Counted from the first letter of the stretch, positions 18,257-27,967 are shown. The stretch: DNA of 64,000 nt from Muricomes intestini (GCF_004346165.1 NZ_SLZZ01000005.1:107663-171662), one strand, 5' to 3'. A program made the numbers and translations. Notes: generated from the sequence alone by a model not told the origin.

Positions 18257-18333
18257 AAAAGGGGTCTGACCCTTTTGCAGCTCATATTCAGAATATTCTG
18301 AATATGGCGGTCAAAAGGGTCAGACCCCTTTTT
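18256..18333. repeat. Palindromic stop-codon element, complete copy A
   Basis: Perfect 22-bp inverted arms (18256-18277 and 18312-18333, cores GGGGTCTGACCC and GGGTCAGACCCC) flank a perfect central palindrome at 18284-18305 with core TTCAGAATATTCTGAA. It starts on the last A of the htrA stop and ends in TTTTT, so it can terminate transcription. Related copies lie at 34203, 61420 and 63761. Confidence 0.9.
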
Positions 18334-18337
18334 ACAC

Positions 18338-18389
18338 TTGACATATACCCCATAAGGGTATACCATAATAACATACCCCGATAGGGTAT
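18338..18389 (+). promoter_or_regulatory. copA promoter with two CsoR-type operators
   Basis: TTGACA (18338-18343), 17 bases and TACCAT (18361-18366) form the promoter. The spacer is itself a palindrome, TATACCCCATAAGGGTATA (18344-18362). A second site, ATACCCCGATAGGGTAT (18373-18389), lies across the likely transcription start. C-tract/G-tract palindromes of this form are known CsoR sites, and a csoR gene lies in the operon, so copper-relieved autorepression is likely. Confidence 0.82.
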
Positions 18390-18428
18390 TTATTGAGTCA
18401 ATGTTTTCAGGAGTAAGGAGGAATAGCT

Positions 18429-20687
18429 ATGGTTACTGAAAAGTATAAGATAGATGGTATGACGTGTGCCGCATGCAGCAGCTCTGTGGAGCGTGTCACC
18501 AGGAAGCTGGAGGGAGTTAAGGAAAGCAATGTTAACCTGACTACAGGTCTGATGACCATCACCTATGATGATACTCTGGCGAATCCGGATAAGATTGTTG
18601 CCAAGGTTACAAAGGCGGGCTTCGGAGCTGAGCCATATGTAGAGAAGAGTAAGAAGGAGCGTGTCCTTGAAGAGGAGGACGCTGCGGAGGAGGCGAAGAA
18701 GATAAAGCGCAGGTTGATTACGAATATCGTTCTTGCAATTCCGCTCCTCTATATTTCCATGGGTCATATGATGCCATTTCCCATGCCCCTCCCGAGGTTT
18801 CTGGATATGGAGCACAGTCCGTTGAATTATGCGTTAATCCAGTTGATTTTGACAGCATGTATACTTTACAATGGGCGTAATTTCTATCTCGTTGGGCTCA
18901 GAACTCTGTTCAAAGGACATCCGAATATGGATTCGCTGGTAGCCATCGGCACAGGAAGCGCTTTTCTCTACAGTCTGGTGATGACCATCAGGATACCTTC
19001 CGATATGATGGCTGTCCACAACCTGTATTATGAGTCTGCAGCCATTGTTGTAACCCTGGTAATGGTTGGAAAATATATGGAAAGCAGAAGTAAAGGCAAG
19101 ACCAAGGAAGCGATTAAAAAGCTTATGGATCTGGCGCCTGATAAAGCAGTTGTCTTGAGAAATGGCGATCAAAAAGAGGTTCCAATAGAAGAGGTGAGTC
19201 AGGGTGAATATATTTTGATAAAGCCCGGAAGCCGGATTCCACTGGATGGAATCGTGATAGAAGGCCTCACTACGGTAGATGAGTCTATGCTGACCGGTGA
19301 AAGTATTCCTGTAGAGAAGGCTGTGGGGGATGAAGTTATCGGCGGCAGTGTGAACTATCAGGGTTCAGTAACGGCTCAGGTGACAAGAGTGGGAGCCGAC
19401 ACCACACTATCAAAGATTGTTAAGATGATGGAGGATGCTCAGGGAAAGAAAGCACCGATATCTAAATTGGCAGACACTGTGGCAGGCTATTTTGTCCCTG
19501 CGGTTATGGCAATAGCCGTAATTGCAGCTATAATCTGGCTGCTCCTCGGGCATGATCTGTCTTTTGTACTGACAATCTTCGTATCGGTACTTGTTATTGC
19601 GTGCCCCTGTGCTCTTGGACTTGCGACGCCTACTGCTATTATGGTAGGAACGGGACTGGGAGCGAATCACGGTATCTTGATTAAGAGCGGTGAGGCGCTG
19701 GAGTTAAGCCACAAGGCAGATGCTGTAGTGTTGGATAAGACAGGTACGGTGACAGAAGGCCAACCAAAGGTAATCTCTATCCTTTCAAAGTCAATGAGTG
19801 AAGATGAATTCTTAAGAATAGCCGCTTCCTGTGAGCAGGTGTCAGAACATCCTCTGGGAGCCGCTATTGTGGAGGAAGCTAAAGAGAGAAATCTGGCTTT
19901 GGAAAAAACAGAAGAATTCCAGAGCATCACAGGACAGGGAGTCCGGGCGGTGCTAAGTGGAAAGGTTTACTATATAGGCAATAAAAAGTTGTGCGAAGAA
20001 CAGCATATTTCTCTCAGAGCTTATGAAGAGGAGTCAGGGAAAATTGCAGACAAAGGGCAGACACCTATGTTTCTGTCTGAACAGAAAGAAAAAGACAGGG
20101 ACATTGAAATGCTTGGAATTATCAGCGTTGCAGATCCAGTAAAAGCGACCAGTAAGGAAGCTATTTCTAAAATGCAGCACGAAGGTATCAAGGTCTACAT
20201 GCTTACCGGAGATAATAAGAGGACCGCTGCATATATCGGGCAGCAGGTAGGTGTGGATGCCGTCATTGCAGAAGTGCTTCCCGGAGATAAAGCAAGCGAA
20301 GTAGAGCGGCTACAAAAAGAAGGAAAATGTGTTATGATGGTAGGCGACGGAATCAATGATGCGCCTGCCCTGGTACAGGCGGATATCGGTGTGGCAGTGG
20401 GAAGCGGAAGTGACATTGCTCTGGATTCCAGCGACATCGTCCTGATGAAATCTGATCTGCGGGACGTGGAGAAGACAATCCGATTAAGTCGTGCAACCAT
20501 CCGGAACATTAAGCAGAATTTATTCTGGGCTTTCTTCTATAATACCTGCGGACTGTTTCTTGCAGCAGGCATCCTGTATGCAGTCAGCGGCACACTGTTG
20601 AGCCCGATGATTGCCGGGCTGGCAATGTCCTTAAGCTCTGTTTCGGTCGTGGGAAATGCACTGCGGCTCCGCAGCTTAAACTTGTAA
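18429..20687 (+). CDS. copA: Copper-exporting P1B-type ATPase
   Basis: The 752-residue protein carries one N-terminal heavy-metal-associated domain with GMTCAACSSSVE, about eight membrane helices, the actuator motif TGESIPVEK, the transmembrane metal site Cys392-Pro393-Cys394 (IACPCALGLATP) and the phosphorylated Asp436 in DKTGTVTEGQ. HP (SEHPLGAAI) and GDGINDAPAL complete the ATP site. The CPC plus single HMA arrangement is that of Cu(I) exporters that pump copper out of the cytoplasm. AAGGAGG lies 7 bases before the ATG. csoR and copZ follow in the same operon, and two CsoR-like palindromes sit in the promoter, so copper inducibility is well supported. Confidence 0.95.
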   Translation: MVTEKYKIDGMTCAACSSSVERVTRKLEGVKESNVNLTTGLMTITYDDTLANPDKIVAKVTKAGFGAEPYVEKSKKERVLEEEDAAEEAKKIKRRLITNIVLAIPLLYISMGHMMPFPMPLPRFLDMEHSPLNYALIQLILTACILYNGRNFYLVGLRTLFKGHPNMDSLVAIGTGSAFLYSLVMTIRIPSDMMAVHNLYYESAAIVVTLVMVGKYMESRSKGKTKEAIKKLMDLAPDKAVVLRNGDQKEVPIEEVSQGEYILIKPGSRIPLDGIVIEGLTTVDESMLTGESIPVEKAVGDEVIGGSVNYQGSVTAQVTRVGADTTLSKIVKMMEDAQGKKAPISKLADTVAGYFVPAVMAIAVIAAIIWLLLGHDLSFVLTIFVSVLVIACPCALGLATPTAIMVGTGLGANHGILIKSGEALELSHKADAVVLDKTGTVTEGQPKVISILSKSMSEDEFLRIAASCEQVSEHPLGAAIVEEAKERNLALEKTEEFQSITGQGVRAVLSGKVYYIGNKKLCEEQHISLRAYEEESGKIADKGQTPMFLSEQKEKDRDIEMLGIISVADPVKATSKEAISKMQHEGIKVYMLTGDNKRTAAYIGQQVGVDAVIAEVLPGDKASEVERLQKEGKCVMMVGDGINDAPALVQADIGVAVGSGSDIALDSSDIVLMKSDLRDVEKTIRLSRATIRNIKQNLFWAFFYNTCGLFLAAGILYAVSGTLLSPMIAGLAMSLSSVSVVGNALRLRSLNL

Positions 20688-20733
20688 GGAATAATGATGA
20701 GGCCGCAGGTAGGAGGAAAAAACAAAGGAGGCG

Positions 20734-21039
20734 ATGAAGTTGGAAGATAGTCAATGCTGTCCAAAGACAAAGCACAGAGATAAAGATGAATACACCTGTC
20801 TGATTCACCGTCTGAACCGGATAGAAGGTCAGGTGAGAGGGATTAAGAGCATGGTGGAAAACGATAGGTACTGCGTAGATATACTAGTGCAGGTGTCTGC
20901 CATCCAATCTGCACTGAATGCGTTTAATAAAGAGTTGCTGGCAAATCACATCCGCACCTGTGTCGTGGATGATATTCGGGGCGGAAAAGAAGACGCGGTG
21001 GACGAGTTGTGTACAACGATACAAAAATTAATGAAATAG
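20734..21039 (+). CDS. csoR: CsoR-family copper-sensing repressor
   Basis: The product of up to 101 residues is an all-helical CsoR/RcnR-family repressor. HRLNRIEGQVRGIKSMVEND is the conserved helix-1 signature, and the Cu(I) ligands Cys47, His72 and Cys76 of true CsoR proteins are all present. It represses copA through the palindromes at 18344-18389 and releases DNA on binding copper. Extra cysteines near the start (CCPKTKH) are common in Firmicute members. The start is uncertain: AAAGGAGG lies only two bases before the ATG at 20734 but eight before an in-frame TTG at 20740, which would be the better-spaced start. copZ follows after 12 bases. Confidence 0.93.
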   Translation: MKLEDSQCCPKTKHRDKDEYTCLIHRLNRIEGQVRGIKSMVENDRYCVDILVQVSAIQSALNAFNKELLANHIRTCVVDDIRGGKEDAVDELCTTIQKLMK

Positions 21040-21051
21040 GAGGAAAAGAAG

Positions 21052-21249
21052 ATGAAGGTAATTAAGGTAGAAGGAATGCACTGTGATGCATGCGTGGATA
21101 GAATTACAAAAGCGATGACAGAGGAAGGGTTGAAATTTGAGGTCAGCCTTCCAAATAAAACAGTCACCATAGATGAGACCGATGAAGAACAAATAAGGAC
21201 TGCACTGGAAACTCTGGATGACCTGGGATTTGAAGGTGTAGTGGAGTAA
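21052..21249 (+). CDS. copZ: Copper chaperone, HMA-domain protein
   Basis: The 65-residue protein is a single heavy-metal-associated domain with the metal site GMHCDAC (Cys11 and Cys14) and a DLGFEGVVE ending. It should carry Cu(I) to CopA and possibly to CsoR. AGGAGGAAA precedes the ATG, and the gene is the last of the copA-csoR-copZ operon, closed by the terminator at 21257-21298. Confidence 0.92.
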   Translation: MKVIKVEGMHCDACVDRITKAMTEEGLKFEVSLPNKTVTIDETDEEQIRTALETLDDLGFEGVVE

Positions 21250-21256
21250 AGAAAAA

Positions 21257-21298
21257 GGTGCCCTGAAGTGTCAAGATTGAATTTCAGGGCACCTTTTT
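21257..21298. terminator. Bidirectional intrinsic terminator between copZ and the HTH gene
   Basis: An 11-bp perfect stem, GGTGCCCTGAA (21257-21267) with TTCAGGGCACC (21283-21293), has TTTTT on the plus side and AAAAA before it, so it can stop transcription from both converging genes. Confidence 0.9.
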
Positions 21299-21300
21299 CT

Positions 21301-22716
21301 TTAAAAACTAGCCGGGTGAACATTTGTTTTTAATTCTTCCACATAATAGTCCCATATTTCTCCACTGAAATCCAGAGTTTTTAAACTGCCGTCCGCTATT
21401 TTGTCTTTGAGCATTTCATTTATCTTATCTGTTTTAAAATAGTAAAACCTTTCGGACTGATATGTACTGTCGACGTAATAAACAATATTGGCCCCCGCTG
21501 AACAGATAATGGCAATATAGGGCATGTCACAGTTTAAAACCTGTATCTTGTCAGGCTTCTTCCGGTCCAGATACAAGCCAAAGCGCTCGAGATAAGGAAG
21601 GCGTTCCTCCTGTGCAAAATCAACTGCTCCGAGGAGAGGAACGATGGCCTTTCCGCTGGTAAAAAAGCTTGTCATTGCATCAAGCGTTACTGCAAAGGTT
21701 GTCTCTGTTGTCAGAATACAGTTAAAAAATTTCGAAATGAAATCCTTTACAATGTCTTTCCCATCTAATACATCAAGTTCATGTCTTTCAAGTAAATATC
21801 CCAGAGAAATAAAATTATATACTGTATCCACACCTGCAGAGGCAAGCTTGTCGATGAATGTAGGATTCGCTTCTAAAAGAGCAGAAGCTTCGCTGCGGCT
21901 ATAGCTGATCTTTTTGATTTTCCTCTTCATAAGACTAGTGAAAAATACATTGAGATAGCCTTTGTGGCGGATTGCTGTCAGGAGAGGAGTTCCATCCAGC
22001 TGAACATTGAAAACCAGCAGAACCTGATCCTTCAGCAATATAAAGGCAGACTCCATTTTTTCTTCTGTTATCCATAAATCCAGGTTAGCAAACAGATGAA
22101 GCTTAGGTATGGACGAGAGAAATGTCATACCGTATTTATCAAAGACAACCTCAAGTGATGAATAATCAAAAAAATGATTCATGGAAAGGTTTTTCCAATT
22201 TCTTAAATTTACAGTTTTAATTTTAACAAAGGTTCCGGAATATACCGGGTCAAACAATGGCAGAGTGCTGTAAAATGGCAGAATCCTGTCTTTTGCATTT
22301 GTAATTTGATCAGAAATAATGATACAGATCATATTCAAAACTGTCTTTTTTCCCAGAAAACTTGCCTCCGTATCAGGGTAATTCTTATTCTCACTATTTT
22401 CTTCTACAAAGTCTCTGTCTATAGAATATTCTACGGCAGATGCAAGAAAGATTTCCAGCTCGTATTTGGAATTGAAATTGTAGATAACCGGAAATATTTC
22501 CTCCAGCTTCATGTAGCAGTTGAAATCATATATAGCTTCAGCAAAGCAAAGGGCAGCCTGTCTGCTGAAAGCCTTTTTCTCTTTTAGGACGGGCAGCCTT
22601 TTTCCTGTCAGGATTTTGCTCAGTCCGCTGGGTGTCATATTCATATTGAGTGCAAAATCCGTCTTAGGTATCTTAGCGATGTCAATCAATTTTTCTAGTA
22701 ATTTACCGGTATTCAT
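21301..22716 (-). CDS. Long HTH-domain protein, unknown family
   Basis: The ATG at 22716 is chosen because GGGAGG lies eight bases upstream; an earlier in-frame ATG at 22761 lacks one. The product has 471 residues. Residues 1-60 look like a lambda-repressor/XRE-type helix-turn-helix (KTDFALNMNMTPSGLSKILT, GKRLPVL). The remaining 400 residues match no family I recognise: no membrane segment, no ATP motif, mixed alpha/beta character with several aromatic-rich stretches. It is divergent from the large adhesin gene at 22985, and a near-palindromic sequence lies between them, so it may regulate the adhesin; this is inference from position. A bidirectional terminator separates it from copZ. Confidence 0.68.
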   Translation of the reverse strand: MNTGKLLEKLIDIAKIPKTDFALNMNMTPSGLSKILTGKRLPVLKEKKAFSRQAALCFAEAIYDFNCYMKLEEIFPVIYNFNSKYELEIFLASAVEYSIDRDFVEENSENKNYPDTEASFLGKKTVLNMICIIISDQITNAKDRILPFYSTLPLFDPVYSGTFVKIKTVNLRNWKNLSMNHFFDYSSLEVVFDKYGMTFLSSIPKLHLFANLDLWITEEKMESAFILLKDQVLLVFNVQLDGTPLLTAIRHKGYLNVFFTSLMKRKIKKISYSRSEASALLEANPTFIDKLASAGVDTVYNFISLGYLLERHELDVLDGKDIVKDFISKFFNCILTTETTFAVTLDAMTSFFTSGKAIVPLLGAVDFAQEERLPYLERFGLYLDRKKPDKIQVLNCDMPYIAIICSAGANIVYYVDSTYQSERFYYFKTDKINEMLKDKIADGSLKTLDFSGEIWDYYVEELKTNVHPASF

Positions 22717-22786
22717 ATTGTTCCTCCCTTTTATCTTAAGGTAAAATATCACTTTTCCCATTATACAACGAATTGTTGCATTTTGC

Positions 22787-22833
22787 TTTCCTTAAAAAGA
22801 AAATTTGGTTATAAAAATTTCCTTTTAAGGAAA
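22787..22833. promoter_or_regulatory. Inverted repeat in HTH/adhesin divergent region (operator candidate)
   Basis: The left arm TTTCCTTAAAAAGAAAATTT (22787-22806) and right arm AAATTTCCTTTTAAGGAAA (22815-22833) are near-perfect inverted repeats, and each contains a smaller CCTTAA/TTAAGG palindrome. The 268-bp gap 22717-22984 otherwise shows only AT-rich sequence. A third TTAAGG lies by the HTH start (22736-22741). Confidence 0.5.
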
Positions 22834-22984
22834 AAACAGTAACTATTACTAACATATTTTTCAAGCAGTGGGAAATTTAATCGTATACAATCCATATAGG
22901 AGTATTTTGTGTAATTTTAAATGAAAATGTTTTTTAAACTCGACGCACAGGGTACTAAAAATAATATGAGAAGGGAGAAAACAC

Positions 22985-25900
22985 ATGATAAGAAAAAGAA
23001 AAAGACGAGCAGTTATTAGTTGGATAATGACATTGTTGATGATGTTTAGCGTCCTGCCCATGAATATAGTCCATGCTGAAAATGTGGGAACGGATAAAAC
23101 CTCTGTACTCATCGACATTACGGCAGCTGTCAGTCAGAATGAAGCTGCAATTACCGAAGGCAGTACGATATCCAGAACAGAAGCTGTTTCAATAGCCGTT
23201 TCATTTGGCATACCCGTGGGTGGTGAGGACGCTTCCCCACAGGCTTTGGTCAAAAAAGGAGATACGGCAGCTTTTCATTTGGCCACTGGCTTCAATCTGG
23301 CCGCAAAGACAAATATTGACTTGACAACGGCAGGAGGCCTCACAATTGGGCATGTCAGCTTTGCAAAAGACGACAGTACAGGAGGAATTACTGCAAATGT
23401 AATTTTCGACGGAGATGATAGGGCTTTTGACGAAACACAGGGAAATGTAACAGGAGGATTTCACCTAAACCTTACATATGATGCCAGTGGAGATTCCGGA
23501 AGTGCCGGAGAACATAGCGTATCAATTTTGGACAAGACATATACAGTAACCATACCTGAAGAAAAAACTGAAGTTGAGGAGCAGGTGAAAAGGTCAGCTT
23601 CCGTGCAGGCTGGTGGAAATGATGTGACATCTTTACTTACAGGTGTGACTGCATCGGTGAAGCAGGAAGGAAACGAGGTACAGCCGGGAGATGTTTTGCT
23701 GGATGACAAGGCCATAAGAGTTGAAGTTTCTTTCGGAGTGCCGGTTTTGGGAGATGGCCCAGGCCCACATGTTGAGAAGGGTGACTATGCTTTAATACTC
23801 CTGAGCGACGCATTGAAGGTACCTTCTTCAACGGAGTCGATTCCCCTCAGAAACGCAGATGGCATCGTAGTAGGCCATATTATATTTGTCGAAGCAGACG
23901 GGAAGGTGACTGCCAGAGTTGACTTTGACGGAGCTGATGAGGTGTTTGATGGAACCAACGAGGGTGTAAGTGCTGCTTTTAATGCAGAGTTTGAATTTAG
24001 TGAAGAGGGTGGAGAGTCAGGTGTCGGGGATAAAATTATTGCTATTGTAGATCACGAGTACAAGCTCGAAAAACCGCCGGTAGAGACTGAATATACACTG
24101 ACAAAATCTGGTGAAGTACAGCCGGACCAGACCGTTGAATGGACAGTAAAGGTTTCGGGAAAAAAGGGCACAAATGATGTGGATCTTGCGGGCTATGAGC
24201 TGCGGGACGACTTAACAGACGTTGGTGATTATGTGCCTGATTCGTTTAAGCTCAATGGCAGCAGTGTGGCCGGCCCCTCTGTAACAGACGGGAAATTGAG
24301 CTACACCTTCCCGGAAAATTCGATGGGGGATCAGACTGTCAAGTTCAAAACGAAAATTCCTGATAATAAATATTTTGCAAACGGTCAGCAGTGGATCAAC
24401 AATAAGGCTGAGCTGTATGACGAGGACGAGTACAAGACTGAGAACAGCGGAAATGTCACGTTCACGCCGGAATGGATTAAAAAAACAGGCGAGAGCAATG
24501 AAGATGGCAGCAGCGGTGTATATAATCCGAAGGACCGCACCATCACATGGACGATTACGGTCAACCAGATGGAAGCGGCTTTGAAAAATCCTGTCCTGCG
24601 TGATCTGCTGCCGGAGGGATTGACACTTGATAAGGCGACAGTGCAGTATTGGGACAGTACAATTGATGACTGGGGCTCTGAACAGAGCATCACACCCGTT
24701 GACAGCAATTATGCGATCGGCAATAAAACAGACGGCAGTGGCCGGATTCTGGATACGCAGGCTCTGCTGACCATCGTCACCAAAGTGCCGAACGGAGAAT
24801 ATGCCGCCGATATAACAACCTATACGAATACAGCTTATATCAGTTGGGATGGATACACAGGTGAGGGAGAGGGAATCAGCAGCGGCGGATTCGGCGTAGG
24901 CATCGGCTACAACGCGATTGAGAAGAGCGGCACGATTTCAGACAAAGATAACCAGACCATCACATGGACGGTGACGGTAGATCCCAAGGGGCAGACTATT
25001 CCGGAAATGAAAGTGTATGATCTGCTGCTCTACGGAAAATCGGGCAGTGTAAAGCTGGAGGATCTGACTATTGCGGGTATTGACGATAAAGTGAAGGGCA
25101 GACTTACTCCGCAGTATAACCAGAGATATGCAGGAAGCTTTAGCGGAGCAGAAGCAGGACTTACCGAACAGGTACTTCCGGTGATGAATGGCACCGAACA
25201 AGTGGGTGAGCTGCTGGTCGTAACAGGTTTTGACACTTCGAAAAAAACGTTTACATTTGATTCCATTGTTACTGACCCGGATATTTTCGCGGGCAACAAA
25301 TCGGCGGAAGTGTTAAATACAGCTGCTTTATTTAGTGCAAATACAAGACTGAATGGGGCGGATGCAGAAGTTCCTTATCCCAGCAACATGTTGAAAAAGG
25401 AACTGATTAAGCGCGGACACACAGAAGACCCGGCCGGCGGGGTGAATGATATTCTTACAAATGGCGACGCTGGTTTTGATTATGAAGATAAATCTGCTAT
25501 TTTCCGCATCAGTGTCAATGCTGACGGGCTGGATTTGACCAATGCCACAGGTAAAGCGCTGGGCAAGGTAACTGTTACCGATACACTGCCGGCGGGCTGG
25601 GAGCTGGCAGAGATTCTCCCCGGTGAGGATTATCTCATATTTGATGGTAATAAAAACGTGAGCAGCAATAGCGTGACGGCCACCGATACCACACCCGATA
25701 CGGTTGCCGGTCTGGATTATACTAAGACAAAAAACAGTATTACCTTTACATTTGAAAATTTGAACAAACCATATGTCATTCTGGTTAAGGCTAAGCCGAA
25801 TGCAGAAACACTGGAAAAATATTTCAGTAAAAATGGCAGTTATACAGCAACCAACAGCGTTAAGCTGACAGCAGACAACTGGGAGACTGGCATTGAATCT

Positions 25901-27904
25901 ACCCGTAAAGTAACGATCACCAGCTCACTTCTCTCCAAGACCGCAGCTTTGGCGGAGGAGGGTGTTGTGCACTGGTCAGTGGAATACAAGCCCTATAAGC
26001 TTGAAAATAGGTACACCAAAATTGAGGATACACTGCCAATCGGAATGGAGCTGCGCACAGATGCAAGCGGCAATCTGATTCTGGACGGAAATATTATTGT
26101 CACTGAACTGACGATGAAGACAGATGGCAGCTATGAGGACGGAGCCGCGGTTACACCGGTTATCGGAGAAAATGTTTTCTATGACCGTACAACACGGGTG
26201 CTTACCTTTATGATTCCGGATTCTGTAAAGGCTTACCGTTTTACCTACCTGACAGATGTTACAGGCGAACCGGGCACGGTGACGAATCAGGCAAAGCTGT
26301 ACGGTGAGAGCGAAGTGCAGGAAAGCACCGGCAAGAACTATCAGATTACCGACAGGGACGGCAGGGCTACCATGCGCAGGAGCGGCTGGATAGAGATTGC
26401 CAAAATTGACGGTGCAACAAAGACTCCCCTTTCGGGTGTGGAATTCACTATCTTTGCGCTGGACGGCACAACTGTTATCAGACAAGGCAGAACCGAGGCG
26501 GACGGAACACTGAAGCTGCGCGGCCTGCCTGACGGTGACTATATACTCATGGAAACAGATGCCCCGGCGGGGTATACACCTGACAGCCGTGAGCACAGCC
26601 TATCGGTTGTGAGAGAGGACAGTGCAACTATCACCTGCTCAATCGACGGAAAAACAGGAGATGATGCCAACCTTGTTACCATTAAGAACTACCAGGAGGG
26701 TACAGCGGGAGAACTGACTCTCAGCAAGATGGTAACAGGCGAAGCTGCAGACAAAACTAAAGCCTTTGACTTTACCATTACATTAAAAGATGTAGACGGC
26801 AATGCAATAAATGGCACGTATTCCTATATCGGTAAGCGTGTTCCGGCCGGAGATATAGAAATAAAAGATGGCAAAGGGACAATTTCCCTTACCGATGGAC
26901 AGAGTATTACTATTGCAGGTATTCCCAAAGGTACGGGGTATACAATAAAGGAGGCAGACTATTCCGAAGAAGGTTATGTGAGCGAGAGTACAGGAAGTAC
27001 AGGCACCATAGTGGAAGATGAGACACAAAAGGCGGCATTTACAAATACCCGCGTGCCGGCATCTGTAGTCCTGGAGGTGCAGAAGGTACTGGACGGAAAA
27101 AATTTGACGGAAGGTGCTTTCAGCTTTGAGCTGAAAGATGAAGAAGGAAATACAATCCAGACTAAGACAAATGCCCTTGATGGGAAAATCACATTTGACG
27201 AAATTTCCTATGACACCGTCGGTGAACATCGGTATACGATCCAGGAGGTTTCCGGAGATGAGGCTGGTGTTATCTATGATACGAATGTAATCAGCATAAC
27301 GGTTAAGGTAGAAGTAGGTGAAGAGGGAAAGCTGATTGCTACTCCTGTATATAATGAAGGCAATCAGACATTTAACAACACTTATAAACCTGCAGAAGAC
27401 AGTATTATATTATGGGCACAGAAAGTATTAGAGGGTCAGAACCTGAATGCCGGTAACTTCAGTTTTGAGCTGAAAGACCAGGAGGGCCAGGTTCTTCAAA
27501 CAAAGGAAAATGATGCCCAAGGCAAAATATATTTTGATCCGATTGAATATACGAAGGCAGGTACTTACCAGTATACGATCCAGGAAGTTCCGGGAGATAT
27601 GACAGGCATCACTTATGATACCCATGTAGTCAATGTAACAGTTACGGTGGAAGATAAGGATGCCCAGCTGTCAGCAGCCGCAGTATACGAAGGAGGCCAA
27701 ACCTTTACGAATACCTATAAACAACTTGAAAAAGGAAAGATAGATTCACCCAAAAAGCCAAATACAGGTAAGAAAGATACGTCAAAGGCTAAAACACCAA
27801 AAACAGGGGATTCACACTTGCCGCTTATGTACGGAGTGATTCTCTTAATCAGCGCAGGCGTTCTTTTGACGGTGCTTGGTATAAAGAGAAAGAGAAGATC
27901 CTAA
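22985..27904 (+). CDS. Sortase-anchored pilin-like adhesin, 1639 residues
   Basis: A signal peptide (about residues 1-31, ending IVHAE) is followed by two related adhesin-like modules at about 35-200 and 205-365, each with VSFGxPV, a KKGD/EKGD strand and a VxFDGxDxxFD motif. From about 370 to 1130 come several isopeptide-type repeat domains with NKAELYD, NTAYISW and DTLP strands. A CnaB/SpaA-like domain (about 1132-1240, PLSGVEFTIFALDGTT), a DUF5979-like domain (1240-1355) and two FctA/Spy0128-type pilin domains (about 1358-1460 and 1472-1575) follow. The C-terminus has TPKTGD, a hydrophobic helix and KRKRRS, a sortase signal with Thr in place of Leu. It should be covalently wall-linked or pilus-assembled; no sortase or second pilin is encoded here. 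Confidence 0.85.
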   Translation: MIRKRKRRAVISWIMTLLMMFSVLPMNIVHAENVGTDKTSVLIDITAAVSQNEAAITEGSTISRTEAVSIAVSFGIPVGGEDASPQALVKKGDTAAFHLATGFNLAAKTNIDLTTAGGLTIGHVSFAKDDSTGGITANVIFDGDDRAFDETQGNVTGGFHLNLTYDASGDSGSAGEHSVSILDKTYTVTIPEEKTEVEEQVKRSASVQAGGNDVTSLLTGVTASVKQEGNEVQPGDVLLDDKAIRVEVSFGVPVLGDGPGPHVEKGDYALILLSDALKVPSSTESIPLRNADGIVVGHIIFVEADGKVTARVDFDGADEVFDGTNEGVSAAFNAEFEFSEEGGESGVGDKIIAIVDHEYKLEKPPVETEYTLTKSGEVQPDQTVEWTVKVSGKKGTNDVDLAGYELRDDLTDVGDYVPDSFKLNGSSVAGPSVTDGKLSYTFPENSMGDQTVKFKTKIPDNKYFANGQQWINNKAELYDEDEYKTENSGNVTFTPEWIKKTGESNEDGSSGVYNPKDRTITWTITVNQMEAALKNPVLRDLLPEGLTLDKATVQYWDSTIDDWGSEQSITPVDSNYAIGNKTDGSGRILDTQALLTIVTKVPNGEYAADITTYTNTAYISWDGYTGEGEGISSGGFGVGIGYNAIEKSGTISDKDNQTITWTVTVDPKGQTIPEMKVYDLLLYGKSGSVKLEDLTIAGIDDKVKGRLTPQYNQRYAGSFSGAEAGLTEQVLPVMNGTEQVGELLVVTGFDTSKKTFTFDSIVTDPDIFAGNKSAEVLNTAALFSANTRLNGADAEVPYPSNMLKKELIKRGHTEDPAGGVNDILTNGDAGFDYEDKSAIFRISVNADGLDLTNATGKALGKVTVTDTLPAGWELAEILPGEDYLIFDGNKNVSSNSVTATDTTPDTVAGLDYTKTKNSITFTFENLNKPYVILVKAKPNAETLEKYFSKNGSYTATNSVKLTADNWETGIESTRKVTITSSLLSKTAALAEEGVVHWSVEYKPYKLENRYTKIEDTLPIGMELRTDASGNLILDGNIIVTELTMKTDGSYEDGAAVTPVIGENVFYDRTTRVLTFMIPDSVKAYRFTYLTDVTGEPGTVTNQAKLYGESEVQESTGKNYQITDRDGRATMRRSGWIEIAKIDGATKTPLSGVEFTIFALDGTTVIRQGRTEADGTLKLRGLPDGDYILMETDAPAGYTPDSREHSLSVVREDSATITCSIDGKTGDDANLVTIKNYQEGTAGELTLSKMVTGEAADKTKAFDFTITLKDVDGNAINGTYSYIGKRVPAGDIEIKDGKGTISLTDGQSITIAGIPKGTGYTIKEADYSEEGYVSESTGSTGTIVEDETQKAAFTNTRVPASVVLEVQKVLDGKNLTEGAFSFELKDEEGNTIQTKTNALDGKITFDEISYDTVGEHRYTIQEVSGDEAGVIYDTNVISITVKVEVGEEGKLIATPVYNEGNQTFNNTYKPAEDSIILWAQKVLEGQNLNAGNFSFELKDQEGQVLQTKENDAQGKIYFDPIEYTKAGTYQYTIQEVPGDMTGITYDTHVVNVTVTVEDKDAQLSAAAVYEGGQTFTNTYKQLEKGKIDSPKKPNTGKKDTSKAKTPKTGDSHLPLMYGVILLISAGVLLTVLGIKRKRRS

Positions 27905-27967
27905 GAGATAAAAACGTTCAATAATATATGCTGTTACATATCCGCATATGTGAGAACATAACAGAAG

